A stretch of 56,740 nt of DNA from Bacteroidales bacterium. GTDB taxonomy: Bacteria; Bacteroidota; Bacteroidia; Bacteroidales; UBA932. Positions within the stretch are counted from its first letter, which is position 1, and each line of letters opens with the position of its first letter. A program made the translations under genes and the position numbers. Location: contig JAQXHU010000016.1 of assembly GCA_029007435.1 (NCBI GenBank), positions 1-56,740 of the forward strand, in the 5' to 3' direction. The notes beneath the pieces are model-generated. The model was not told the origin of the DNA and searched no databases. It was given only the letters and a program-made list of their open reading frames with translations. This document shows, one piece after another, positions 7,801-16,533 of this stretch.

Positions 7801-8724
7801 ATGATGAAAACTGTTCTCAAGGCGTTGGTATCTTGCGCCGTTTTATTCTGTTCGGTGTCCGTCCGGGGCGCCGGCTCTCTTCCTGATGGTGTAACCCGTA
7901 ATGAAATCCGCCACAAGGGGATGACGAGGGAATACCTGCTATATCTCCCTGACAATCTTAAAGAAAACGCTCCTTTGGTGCTTGTCCTGCACGGTTATGG
8001 AGGCCGAGCGATGATCGAAGGACAGAAGCTGTACGGGATTGCAAAGCGGGAAGGATTCGCCCTGTGCTATCCGCAGGGAGCCGTTGACGGACGGGGAAAG
8101 ACTTGCTGGAATGTGGGTTATCCGTTCCAGGAGGGCCTGAAAACAGACGATGTGGATTTCATCCTGAAACTCGCCAGGCATCTGCAGAAGACTTACGGGC
8201 TGAGCAGGGAGAATACGTTCCTGACCGGGATATCCAACGGCGGGGAGATGTGCTATCTGATGGCGTATCTGCATCCGGATTTCTTCGGAGCCGTCGCCCC
8301 GATTGCCGGACTGACTATGGAATGGATGCGCAAAGAACTGGATTCCAAGGGTCCTGTACCACTTATGGAAGTCCACGGGACAAATGACACGACCTCGGAA
8401 TGGGAAGGCGATCCGGAGAACAAGGGCAGCTGGGGAGCCTATATTTCTGTTCCTTTGGCAGTTGGCAAATGGGCCTGCGAGGCCAGATGCTCATACGAGG
8501 TGACTGAAGAACTGCCGTTGAAAGCCGCACCTGCCAGCGAACCTGATTATGTGCCACACAAAGTTATTCTTCACCGGTACTCAGGCGGTGTTCCGGCCTG
8601 GGAAGGCGGTCCGGATACCGAGGTATTGCTCTACGAGGTCATCGACGGAAAGCACAGCTGGGCAGAGAAGGACCTCGACACCTGTGAAGAAATATGGAAG
8701 TTCTTCAGCCGCTATCTGCGGTAA
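7801..8724 (+). CDS. Secreted CE1/PHB-depolymerase-like esterase
   Basis: This 307-residue alpha/beta hydrolase has a signal peptide (about 1-23), the oxyanion segment LVLHGYGG, the nucleophile motif GISNGG with Ser145, Asp196 in HGTND and His285 in GKHSW, so the catalytic triad is complete. The arrangement matches LpqC-type esterases related to feruloyl and acetylxylan esterases (CE1) and polyhydroxybutyrate depolymerases. Likely substrates are ester-linked groups on plant polysaccharides, but this is inferred from family and from the gut-type context. It lies 4 bp after the AraC-type regulator and is probably cotranscribed with it. Confidence 0.8.
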   Translation: MMKTVLKALVSCAVLFCSVSVRGAGSLPDGVTRNEIRHKGMTREYLLYLPDNLKENAPLVLVLHGYGGRAMIEGQKLYGIAKREGFALCYPQGAVDGRGKTCWNVGYPFQEGLKTDDVDFILKLARHLQKTYGLSRENTFLTGISNGGEMCYLMAYLHPDFFGAVAPIAGLTMEWMRKELDSKGPVPLMEVHGTNDTTSEWEGDPENKGSWGAYISVPLAVGKWACEARCSYEVTEELPLKAAPASEPDYVPHKVILHRYSGGVPAWEGGPDTEVLLYEVIDGKHSWAEKDLDTCEEIWKFFSRYLR

Positions 8725-8757
8725 AGAACTTCCATCATCATTGGCTATTTCCTTAAC

Positions 8758-9894
8758 CTAATCGTTGTATTCAAACGGGACTGCGGCGTCCAGTTTGCAG
8801 TCAACAACGTTGTTCACGGTGAACGTCCTGAGATCCGGGTCCAGCGTGCTGACAAACACGATGACGTGGCAGTTTTCTGCGACCCAGGCCGTCTTCAGGT
8901 CCATTATGAAATACTGCTCGGCGCTCTCCCCTGCCTTGAGCTGGAGCGCCGTCCCGGTGAAATCAGTGGCCGAATTCTTGCCGGAAGTCAGCCGTACACA
9001 ATTATTGTGAGTATTGAAATCTCCAGTGTAGCCATAATTGGTCTGGACCGCATAAATTCCGTCTTCAAGCAGCCAGGCAGCCACGTGGTACTCTCCATCA
9101 ACGGCGGCCTTGACACTCGCCTTCACAACTAACTGGGGAAAGTCAAGGACAGTGGACACAGCTATGCCCGCCGAGGCTTCAGGAGTATATATCCCGTCAA
9201 AGAATTCAACGAATTTCGCAAGAGTTGTCGAGCTGGAAAACCTCTTCGTCTTGTCCAGGTTGATCACTCCGTTCGGGTAAGACGCGATGCTCATTGCATT
9301 GTCAATTCCTGTAGTAAGATAAGCCGGATCATTCGAATTGTACGTATGGCAGGCCGCATGGAGATATTTGTCCTTGTAAGCCTCTTCTTCCGCAAAAGAA
9401 CGGAGCAACGTGGTCATAAGAGGGCAGTATCCGCATCCGGTTCCGGTGAACTGGGTCACGAGCATCCTCCTCTTGAAAGAGACCGATGCCGGGGACGGGT
9501 CAGCCGGAAGCTGCGGAATGGCCGCTGTAACGGCAGTGACCGACACCTTGCCGGTGTGCTTCGTCTTGTATGCGGCCCAGAACGAATATGTGCCCGGTTT
9601 TTCCGTCGTGAAGACCATCCCCGGGAGGTCCAGGGCCTTGTTGGAGCTCGCGTCATAAATCGACACTCCGTCTGTCACAGGGGTTTCTCCCGACTTGACA
9701 ATGATTCTGGCTCCTGACAGGCCGTCAGCCCTTATCACAGGCTCGTCCACTTCGATGGTAAGCTCTTCATTTACAGGCTTGTCCTCATTCCCCGGAGTCA
9801 CATCGTCCAGGTCATCCCAGGAGGTCAGCGTGCAGCCGGAAAGAGCGATGGACATTGCCGCAGCGGCAAGCATTGAAATATATTTCTTCATCAT
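8758..9894 (-). CDS. Omp28-type outer-membrane lipoprotein with CxxC motif
   Basis: The 378-residue protein has a lipoprotein signal (lipobox LSGC), an Ig-like N-terminal part (about 45-130), then an Omp28-like region with TQFTGTGCGYCPLM, a thioredoxin-type CxxC. Omp28 of Porphyromonas is a surface adhesin of related sequence. The CGYC pair suggests a thioredoxin fold that could exchange disulfides or bind a metal outside the cytoplasm, but activity is not proven. It is the last gene of a three-gene operon, 33 bp after the DUF6029 gene. It converges on the esterase gene with no clear terminator between them. Confidence 0.8.
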   Translation of the reverse strand: MMKKYISMLAAAAMSIALSGCTLTSWDDLDDVTPGNEDKPVNEELTIEVDEPVIRADGLSGARIIVKSGETPVTDGVSIYDASSNKALDLPGMVFTTEKPGTYSFWAAYKTKHTGKVSVTAVTAAIPQLPADPSPASVSFKRRMLVTQFTGTGCGYCPLMTTLLRSFAEEEAYKDKYLHAACHTYNSNDPAYLTTGIDNAMSIASYPNGVINLDKTKRFSSSTTLAKFVEFFDGIYTPEASAGIAVSTVLDFPQLVVKASVKAAVDGEYHVAAWLLEDGIYAVQTNYGYTGDFNTHNNCVRLTSGKNSATDFTGTALQLKAGESAEQYFIMDLKTAWVAENCHVIVFVSTLDPDLRTFTVNNVVDCKLDAAVPFEYND

Positions 9895-9927
9895 ATATCA
9901 GTCATTAAATTTACGCATTCTCAAACC

Positions 9928-11532
9928 TCAGAATGATGTGGTGAGCAGCAGATTGAGTCCCGTATAGGCAGGACTGTAGCGGCAGACTCCTCCGGAGCAG
10001 ACATAGCCTGCGCGGTTGCGGCCGTAGCTCAGCTGGACGCGGGTCTTGTTGCGGGACCAGCTCACACCTGCATTGTAATAATGCTTATCCGTCACCCCGC
10101 TGTTGTACATCTCGGAAGCATATACATTCCAGTGCGGAGCGATTGTGAACTCCACCAGGGCGGCCACCCAGTCCCCCTCGTAATCATTGGAGAGGAGATA
10201 TTGCAGTTCAGCCCTGAGAGCGTACTTCGGATTGAATTTATATTGCACGTCGCCAACGAAAATATTGGACACATAGGTCTCGTCAGCATAGCCGTGGGAA
10301 GGACTCCACTGCTGGCGTGAATACAGGAGAACTGTCTTGAGAGACTTGCTCCAGTTGCGCTCCACATCAGCATTTATGTCGCACCACATCAGATTGTTAT
10401 GCTCCCTTGCGGAAGTCTGTGAAGGGTCAATTGTGTAAGCTGTGGAATAATTCGCATGGAACACCCAGTACTTCCTGCGGCTGTTCCTGCTCCTCAGAGT
10501 GTAGAACAGATCCGCCTGTCCTGCCGCCTCACCGATGACATTCACCTGGTAAGGATTGAGATTCGCCAGCATATAATGGTACTGGCGGGTCAGGGCCGGC
10601 AAGTAATTCAATGTGTTTCCGGTGCCGTTCCCATAGAGCGACAGCATGGTGCCGAAATGGTCCACAATCCTGAAAGTGCCTGAGGCACTGAATGTTTTGT
10701 AGCTGTAAACAGCCTCGGCGTACAGGGAGGCCCCGTTATGAGCCTTGGATTCTGTCAGGGTTGCGAGGTCCTTGCTCTTGTACGCGTACTCGCCTTTGAG
10801 AGAAAGGCCGTTCCAGTTGAAGTTCACCGCCCCCGAGCAGAGATTCACATTGGGATTGTCAAGAGACCTTGCAGCGAAATCAATCTCCGTCTCTTTGCCG
10901 AGCGACTCATACCTGTTCACATAACTGCCCTCGAGGGAAAGCAGGATTGAGTCCCATCCGAAAATATCCGCAAGAGACAGGCTGAGGTTCGCTCCCCGCA
11001 CCCACGAGCCGGCGTAACCGGTGTAGAGTCTCGGGCGGCCATACATTCCCCTGACAGTGAAATAGTTTGACAATGAATAACTTGCCTGGATTCCTTCAAG
11101 GGAATTATTCAGGCCGAGATTCCTGTCTTCATAAGAGCGGAAAACCAGTCCATTGCCGAACTGGTCATAAATGTCACCCGCATGGACAGTGAAATTGTCG
11201 TCCGTCCATCTGACATATTTCGAAGCAAGCCAGAATTTTTTCGGATCCGGCTGGGTCCCGATCTCGAAACCGTAAAGAGCCGGCAGATAGGCCTCGACCT
11301 GAAGTCCTGCCGAGAACTTTCCGATGGAATAATCCATCTTCAGATAATTGTTCGAGCCGAATCTGTCATCCGGAGTCGCAGCCCCGAGGCCGCTGTCATC
11401 GAAATAGTAGATGCTGTTTGTCTCCAGGCTGGCGGAGAACTGTCCTTTATCAAAGCCAGTCTGCGCACTGGAGATTGTCCAGAGCAGCAGACCGGCAGCT
11501 ATGATAAATGTTTTCTTAACGCTTTGAAGCAT
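9928..11532 (-). CDS. DUF6029-family outer-membrane beta-barrel protein
   Basis: The 534-residue protein begins with a signal peptide (MLQSVKKTFIIAAGLLLW to about residue 23) and then consists of repeated amphipathic strands rich in aromatic residues, ending LLTTSF, as expected for a large outer-membrane barrel. I place it in DUF6029, a family that often lies beside Omp28-like genes in Bacteroidales. Its start codon lies inside the end of the preceding lipoprotein gene (17-nt overlap), which implies translational coupling. Two Cys near the C-terminus (VCSGGVC) could form a disulfide and may be a partner for the CxxC proteins nearby. Role unknown; a conduit or assembly platform for the lipoproteins is a reasonable guess. 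Confidence 0.72.
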   Translation of the reverse strand: MLQSVKKTFIIAAGLLLWTISSAQTGFDKGQFSASLETNSIYYFDDSGLGAATPDDRFGSNNYLKMDYSIGKFSAGLQVEAYLPALYGFEIGTQPDPKKFWLASKYVRWTDDNFTVHAGDIYDQFGNGLVFRSYEDRNLGLNNSLEGIQASYSLSNYFTVRGMYGRPRLYTGYAGSWVRGANLSLSLADIFGWDSILLSLEGSYVNRYESLGKETEIDFAARSLDNPNVNLCSGAVNFNWNGLSLKGEYAYKSKDLATLTESKAHNGASLYAEAVYSYKTFSASGTFRIVDHFGTMLSLYGNGTGNTLNYLPALTRQYHYMLANLNPYQVNVIGEAAGQADLFYTLRSRNSRRKYWVFHANYSTAYTIDPSQTSAREHNNLMWCDINADVERNWSKSLKTVLLYSRQQWSPSHGYADETYVSNIFVGDVQYKFNPKYALRAELQYLLSNDYEGDWVAALVEFTIAPHWNVYASEMYNSGVTDKHYYNAGVSWSRNKTRVQLSYGRNRAGYVCSGGVCRYSPAYTGLNLLLTTSF

Positions 11533-14104
11533 AATAAGCTTTCATGTTTTCAAGAATCTCCTCTTTTGAAAGCGGCTTGCAATCCACCTTCTTGTACTTC
11601 GTCACGGTGTTCAACGGAGTCTTGCGGAGCACTGGGCATACAGTTGCTGGAGCGTCAGAAGAATTGATTCTCTGCACGCCTGCTGCGGAACCTGCCACAG
11701 CCTTGGTTGAAGAAGGTGCCGGAGCCTCGGGCTCTGTCCATCCCTTGGTGAGAGTGAGGGCGGAAACTGTCTTGTAGCCTGCGAGGTATGCATATCCGTA
11801 ATTCACTGACATGGCATTAGGATAGTACGCCTCATCATTATAAGTTATCGGATTGACAGTGATTGTCGAATTGTCCTCTGAAACTGTCACGGAGAACCTT
11901 GCTGACTCATCGTTTTCACCTACTGTGATAGCACCCGAGTCGTTGTATCCACCAAGATAAAGAGTGCTGCTAACCCAGCTTGACATAGGATAGAGTCTTG
12001 TAGAATTGACCGGGACGGAAACAGAGCCGTCGGCAGCAATCTCAAGATACCACTTCGGTCCGAAATCCCAGAACATAGAACGGTTGTCATAGCCGTTGTA
12101 TTTGTCACTGACGAACAGTTCAAATGGAGTGGCAGGCTCGAGATTCCTGACAGAAGCCTCGTAACCGAAGCCAAGGCAGAGAAGGCGGTTCTGTCCTTTC
12201 AGTCTGGCATTGTACTCTTCGGCCTCCTGCTTGAACTCTGCGTAAAGATTGTCCACTTCTTCCACTTCAAGGCCTGCAAGTTCCCTGTAAACATCATAAA
12301 CGGAAGCAGGAAGCGTCTCAGGGTAGGTCACCTTGTCCATTATGACGACTTTGCAGCTCTTGTTGCCTTGAGGAACATATGAAGGATAGCTGTATGACTC
12401 CACATCGGCGGACATTGTCCATTCTCCGAGAAGAGCGGTGAAGAGAGGCGAATCAACCGCAGGAGCGTCCGGTTCCTTGATAGCAGTGACATCAGCCACG
12501 GCAGGTGAATCGTCCCCTTCGATCTCGTTAGGTGTATCTTCCTCATTATAAGCGACTACAGCGAGACGGGTAGTCTCTCCAGGCATTGTGGAGAACGATA
12601 CGTCGAAACCTGCCTCAGAGTTGATAAGGGCGAGCTCATCATCATAGAAAGAGTTTCCGAACGATACTATATCATTGTAAGTGCTGTTGTTGTTGAGAAG
12701 CATTCCGAACTCGCGGGCATAATTGGCGGCGTACTTGGCTGATGTTGCGTCCTTGCTTGTACACTTGACGTTGAACCATACCTGGTATGGAGACTCGGTT
12801 CCGGAAGGATTCGGAATAGCCTTCACTTCAATCTTCGGAGCAGGCATTGTCTTAGGCGTTGTGGAGAACGTGAAGTCACGGAAATTCTGTGTGGTTCCCT
12901 CATCGTTGCCCATAGCGGTCACCAGAAGGTGATATTTTGTCTCAGGCTGCGCCCAGATATAGTCCTCGATCGCAATCTGGATCGGCTCCTCGGCATAGGA
13001 AGCCCCGAAATTGAGAGCTGCGGTGTATGATGATACAAACCACTGGAGATATTCCTCATTTCCAAGATAAGGCAAAATCATTTCCTCCAAAGTCGCATCA
13101 TCGACAAGCAGATAGCAATATCTGAACACATTCTCGTCAGGAGTGATGGTCAATGTACCCTTAACAGCGCGCACATCGGCCTGGATGTCAACTCCAGCCT
13201 GAAGAGGCTCCGGCTCCGCAAGACGGAAATGCCTGCGGGTGAAATAGCCTGTCCAGAACTGGTCCTCATCAGTGCCCTCGTCGTCAACCTCTACAGCAAG
13301 AGGTCCCCATCCGCCTCCGATGGATTCATAATAGGCGTCTATGTCAAAGGAAGGTATATACCAGCCGGGAAGCCCGAACATATTGTAGTCACCGTTCTCG
13401 TCATAGCTGAACTCGCCGGCAAGGAACACGAGCGGTTCTCCCGGGGAGAACGGATAATGATATTCAGCCTCTCCCCATTCATTCTCATAAGTATTGTTTT
13501 CGTTGTTCCAGTCAAGATCCGAATCCTTGTCCCAGTACAGCTGTCCGTTCGCAACAAGGAGGTCATAGTCAGGCATAGCCCTCCATCCCAGTTTTGACGC
13601 ATTGTAGTCGAACAAGTTGGAAGCCCCGTAACGGATGACGTTTCCGTTGTCCTTGACTGACTGTGGTATCTTGAAATGCGCCTTGAAGCCGGTAGGTTCG
13701 GTTCTCACAAGAGTGAACGTCTCCTCATAGTCAGCAGTCGTGAATTCCACAAGAAGCACTTCCTCATAGAACTGCTCTTCAGAAACCTTGAAAGCGACTG
13801 CGAGAGTGTAATTTGAATTTCCGTCAAGACCGCTGACTGAAAGGGTTTTTTCTCCGTCGACGAGAGTGCCGACAGTCCCCACTGCGAAAAGCACTGACGG
13901 GTCGAGGTTCTCATCTCCGGAAGGGGTCACCTGATAGGCGAATTCAGTCAGGCGACTGGTTTTCAAAACAAAGTCGGCGCCCAGAGTTCCCGTGGAAACG
14001 ACTTCCACTGTCGCCGATGGCAAAGCCACAGAATCTTCCTTGCAAGCAGTAAGCGCCCAGGCGCAGAGACTGGCAAGGATAAGGTTAAAAAAGAATTTTT
14101 TCAT
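11516..14104 (-). CDS. Large surface lipoprotein of unknown function
   Basis: This 862-residue protein has a lipoprotein signal with Cys21 (ALTAC). The body looks like successive beta-sandwich modules: fibronectin-III-like turns such as LSVSGLDGNSNYTLAVAFKV at about 90-110 and PETKYHLLVTAMGND near 390, and a linker rich in Pro and acidic residues near 535. The C-terminus is different: a Ser/Ala/Pro linker followed by a short charged helix ending MKAYYASKR. I do not recognise a named family. It is first in the operon with DUF6029 and Omp28 and has the best promoter of that region (14186-14216). It is probably outer-membrane anchored and exported; ligand unknown. Confidence 0.7.
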   Translation of the reverse strand: MKKFFFNLILASLCAWALTACKEDSVALPSATVEVVSTGTLGADFVLKTSRLTEFAYQVTPSGDENLDPSVLFAVGTVGTLVDGEKTLSVSGLDGNSNYTLAVAFKVSEEQFYEEVLLVEFTTADYEETFTLVRTEPTGFKAHFKIPQSVKDNGNVIRYGASNLFDYNASKLGWRAMPDYDLLVANGQLYWDKDSDLDWNNENNTYENEWGEAEYHYPFSPGEPLVFLAGEFSYDENGDYNMFGLPGWYIPSFDIDAYYESIGGGWGPLAVEVDDEGTDEDQFWTGYFTRRHFRLAEPEPLQAGVDIQADVRAVKGTLTITPDENVFRYCYLLVDDATLEEMILPYLGNEEYLQWFVSSYTAALNFGASYAEEPIQIAIEDYIWAQPETKYHLLVTAMGNDEGTTQNFRDFTFSTTPKTMPAPKIEVKAIPNPSGTESPYQVWFNVKCTSKDATSAKYAANYAREFGMLLNNNSTYNDIVSFGNSFYDDELALINSEAGFDVSFSTMPGETTRLAVVAYNEEDTPNEIEGDDSPAVADVTAIKEPDAPAVDSPLFTALLGEWTMSADVESYSYPSYVPQGNKSCKVVIMDKVTYPETLPASVYDVYRELAGLEVEEVDNLYAEFKQEAEEYNARLKGQNRLLCLGFGYEASVRNLEPATPFELFVSDKYNGYDNRSMFWDFGPKWYLEIAADGSVSVPVNSTRLYPMSSWVSSTLYLGGYNDSGAITVGENDESARFSVTVSEDNSTITVNPITYNDEAYYPNAMSVNYGYAYLAGYKTVSALTLTKGWTEPEAPAPSSTKAVAGSAAGVQRINSSDAPATVCPVLRKTPLNTVTKYKKVDCKPLSKEEILENMKAYYASKR

Positions 14105-14185
14105 TTGGTTTTTATTTAATAAACATATCTGTTTCAGTCCGTTATATATAATACTACGGTCAGAATCATAATAAATTCAACGTCG

Positions 14186-14216
14186 CAAAGTTATAAATCA
14201 TAAGGCAAAACGCAAA
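14186..14216 (-). promoter_or_regulatory. Consensus Bacteroidetes promoter for the lipoprotein-DUF6029-Omp28 operon
   Basis: The minus strand carries TTTG (14213-14216), a 19-bp spacer, then TAACTTTG (14186-14193). Both boxes match the primary-sigma consensus of Bacteroidetes exactly. Transcription should begin near 14180, giving a leader of about 75 nt before the ATG at 14104. Confidence 0.75.
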
Positions 14217-14246
14217 GGATTTTATGAATAATTTTTGAAAATTCTG

Positions 14247-14254
14247 TATATTTG
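14247..14254 (+). promoter_or_regulatory. Probable -7 promoter element of the TlpA-like gene
   Basis: TATATTTG matches TAnnTTTG, 35 bp before the ATG at 14290. It lies back to back with the minus-strand promoter at 14186-14216. The -33 side is weak (TTTATG). Confidence 0.5.
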
Positions 14255-14289
14255 TGAGTTAAACATTTTAAATTAGTATTAATTTATTT

Positions 14290-14769
14290 ATGAAGAAGCT
14301 TATCATCGCAGTATTGCTCTCAGTTATGCAGCTGACCGCATTCGCACAACTTCCCTCGGTAACAGTGGAGGACATCAACGGTAACAGAGTGAACACCAAA
14401 TCAATAGCAGACGGAAAGACCCCGGCGGTAATACTGTTCTGGGCGGTCACCTGCAAGCCGTGCATCCAGGAACTTGATGCGATAAACGAAGCTCTTGACG
14501 AATGGAAAGACGTAGCTGATTTCAGAGTGATAGCGATATCCACCGACGACACCCGTTTCCTTGCAAAAGCCAAGGCCCTGACCGAAGGTCACGGATGGGA
14601 CGGATTCACCCTGCTCTTTGACAAGAACAGCGATTTCAAGCGGGCAATGAACGTGGTCCACACACCTCAGGCCTTCATTGTTGGACCGGACGGGAAGATT
14701 GTTTATTCACATACCGGATACAATCCCGGCAGCGAGGAAAAATTGCTTGAGGAACTGAAGAAATTCTGA
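14290..14769 (+). CDS. TlpA/ResA-like periplasmic thioredoxin
   Basis: The 159-residue protein has a signal peptide ending near AFAQ (residue 20), an AhpC/TSA-thioredoxin fold, the active-site pair CKPC (Cys55, Cys58) after ILFWAVT, and the cis-proline region HTPQAF. Such proteins reduce disulfides or keep cysteines reduced outside the cytoplasm. The signal peptide has no lipobox, so it is likely soluble in the periplasm. It is divergent from the operon encoding the CxxC Omp28-like protein, which fits a shared redox role, although that link is only by position. The next gene follows after a 60-bp gap with its own promoter-like box. Confidence 0.88.
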   Translation: MKKLIIAVLLSVMQLTAFAQLPSVTVEDINGNRVNTKSIADGKTPAVILFWAVTCKPCIQELDAINEALDEWKDVADFRVIAISTDDTRFLAKAKALTEGHGWDGFTLLFDKNSDFKRAMNVVHTPQAFIVGPDGKIVYSHTGYNPGSEEKLLEELKKF

Positions 14770-14780
14770 ATTTTGTTTCG

Positions 14781-14788
14781 TAACTTTG
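14781..14788 (+). promoter_or_regulatory. Probable -7 promoter element of the HAD phosphatase gene
   Basis: TAACTTTG matches TAnnTTTG and lies 41 bp before the ATG at 14830, just after the stop of the TlpA-like gene. It supports choosing 14830 over the TTG-initiated frame at 14773, which would overlap the promoter. Confidence 0.45.
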
Positions 14789-14829
14789 CGGACACATATC
14801 CGAAAGAAAACGAAACAAAATTTTTCATT

Positions 14830-15720
14830 ATGAACACTGATTATAACAAAGAGCTCACTCCGGAAATCCGCGAGAAGCTGTCCCGCATCAAGCACATAGC
14901 CCTCGATATGGACGGGACTATCTATATGGGCAGCAGGATTTTCCCTTTCACCCTCGGATTCCTTGAGGATATGACAAGGGCTGGAGTAGGATATTCGTTC
15001 CTTACAAACAACCCGACCAAGTCGGTTGCCGACTATCTTCACAAGCTTGAAGGGCTTGGCATCAAGGCCGGCGAGGACAATATGTACACCACCTCTCTTG
15101 CCGCGATTGACTATATCAAGGAGAAATATCCGGAAGCCCGCAGGCTGTATATGCTCGGAACCCCGAGTATGGTGAGCCAGTTCGAGAAAGCCGGTTTCGA
15201 AAGCTGTGCTGATGACGCCGGTGACGTACCTGACGTCCTCGTGGTCGCCTTCGACACAACTCTCACATATTCAAGGCTCTGTCGTGCCGCCTGGTGGGCA
15301 TCACAGGGCATCCCGTACATCGCGACGAACCCTGACAGAGTCTGCCCTACAGACCAGAAGACGATACTGGTGGACTGCGGCTCGCTCCAGAGATGCATCG
15401 AGCACGCCACTGGCAGGAAGCCGGACATCGTGCTCGGCAAGCCGGACCCGACAATGCTGGACGGCATAATGCACAGGCACGGGCTGAGGCCGGACGAGAT
15501 AATAATGACCGGTGACAGAATATACACTGACACCGCGATGGCGCACAACGCCGGAGCTGTGGGCGTACTCGTCCTTTCCGGCGAGACAACCATCGAGACC
15601 GCACTCCAGGTCGCAGAGAACGCAAAGACCGACCCGAATCCGGAATTTTTCCCTCCAGACCTGATTGTCAGGGATATACGGGAACTCGGTGACCTGATTT
15701 TGGCATCCAAGGGAGTTTAA
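14830..15720 (+). CDS. NagD/HAD-IIA family sugar- or nitrophenyl-phosphatase
   Basis: The 296-residue enzyme is a HAD phosphatase of subclass IIA. Motif I is ALDMDGTIYMG (catalytic Asp pair), motif II is SFLTNNPT, motif III falls in VLGKPDP, and motif IV is MTGDRIYTD. The family includes NagD and 4-nitrophenylphosphatases, which act on small phosphorylated metabolites in the cytoplasm. The MNTDYNKEL start places motif I about 25 residues in, which is usual. A clear terminator follows 30 bp after the stop codon. The precise substrate cannot be told. Confidence 0.88.
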   Translation: MNTDYNKELTPEIREKLSRIKHIALDMDGTIYMGSRIFPFTLGFLEDMTRAGVGYSFLTNNPTKSVADYLHKLEGLGIKAGEDNMYTTSLAAIDYIKEKYPEARRLYMLGTPSMVSQFEKAGFESCADDAGDVPDVLVVAFDTTLTYSRLCRAAWWASQGIPYIATNPDRVCPTDQKTILVDCGSLQRCIEHATGRKPDIVLGKPDPTMLDGIMHRHGLRPDEIIMTGDRIYTDTAMAHNAGAVGVLVLSGETTIETALQVAENAKTDPNPEFFPPDLIVRDIRELGDLILASKGV

Positions 15721-15749
15721 AATTAATTTTAAAACTTTAAAAAAGATAA

Positions 15750-15783
15750 AAACCTGCGGAGAATAATCCACTTCCGCAGGTTT
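15750..15783 (+). terminator. Intrinsic terminator after the HAD phosphatase gene
   Basis: An 11-bp perfect stem (15750-15760 with 15773-15783) with a 12-nt loop is followed by a T-rich tract (attgtttttatttg). It separates the HAD gene from radC. Confidence 0.85.
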
Positions 15784-15839
15784 ATTGTTTTTATTTGTCA
15801 TATCTTTCGGGCAGATGGACTTTAAAACAACATTTCTCA

Positions 15840-16523
15840 ATGACACTGAAAGATATCAACAAAGAAGAAAGGCCGAGGGAAAGGCTGGCGGCAAAAGGGG
15901 CTTACGCATTGAGCAATGCGGAACTGATGGCGATTCTGCTGAGGACCGGCGGGATGGGCCGCGATGTGGTCAGCGTGGCCAGGGAACTACTCGGGCTCGC
16001 AGGAGACCTCACCACCCTGTCAATGATGTCGCTCGACAAGATGACTGAAGTTAGGGGCATCGGGAAGGACAAGGCAATCGCAGTGGCGGCGGCATTTGAA
16101 CTCGGGAGGAGACTGGCCTTGGAGAAAACGGGGACGGACAGCAGGCCGATAACGAACGCAAGGCAGGCCTTCGAACTGCTCCTGCCGGTTATGAAAGGGC
16201 TCGACCACGAGGAATGCTGGGTGATTTATATGAACAGGGCCAACCGGGTGACAGCCAAGGAGAAAATGAGTTCCGGAGGCCAGACGGGCACTGTCCTGGA
16301 CAACGGCATAATAATCAGGAAAGCCCTTGAAAAGAAAGCCCTCGGGATGATACTCGCTCACAACCACCCTTCCGGCAGCCCTTATCCGGGCCAGGCGGAC
16401 ATACGCCAGACCCAGGAACTGAAAAAAGCCTCATCCACTTTCGGGATATCGCTGATAGACCATATCATCATCTGCGACAGCTGTTTCTACAGTTTCGCGG
16501 ACGAGCAGGCATCTTACGTATAG
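15840..16523 (+). CDS. radC: RadC family JAMM-domain protein
   Basis: The 227-residue protein has an N-terminal helix-hairpin-helix region (LSNAELMAILLRTG, then VRGIGKDKA) and a C-terminal JAB/JAMM metalloprotease-like domain with the zinc motif HNHPSG followed by the family's downstream Asp (QADIRQTQ). Despite the name, a DNA-repair role for RadC is not well supported and its activity is unknown. ATG at 15840 (MTLKDINKEERPRERL) gives the usual N-terminus; frames from 15785 and 15795 add non-conserved residues. It is the chromosomal full-length form, not the short mobile-element version. It converges on miaB with a 10-bp gap. Confidence 0.9.
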   Translation: MTLKDINKEERPRERLAAKGAYALSNAELMAILLRTGGMGRDVVSVARELLGLAGDLTTLSMMSLDKMTEVRGIGKDKAIAVAAAFELGRRLALEKTGTDSRPITNARQAFELLLPVMKGLDHEECWVIYMNRANRVTAKEKMSSGGQTGTVLDNGIIIRKALEKKALGMILAHNHPSGSPYPGQADIRQTQELKKASSTFGISLIDHIIICDSCFYSFADEQASYV

Positions 16524-16533
16524 TGGCTGGGGA

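Noticed and set aside
15840..16523. RadC as a sign of a mobile element
   Set aside because: Short RadC/JAB proteins occur on plasmids and islands, but this one has the full helix-hairpin-helix region and chromosomal neighbours.
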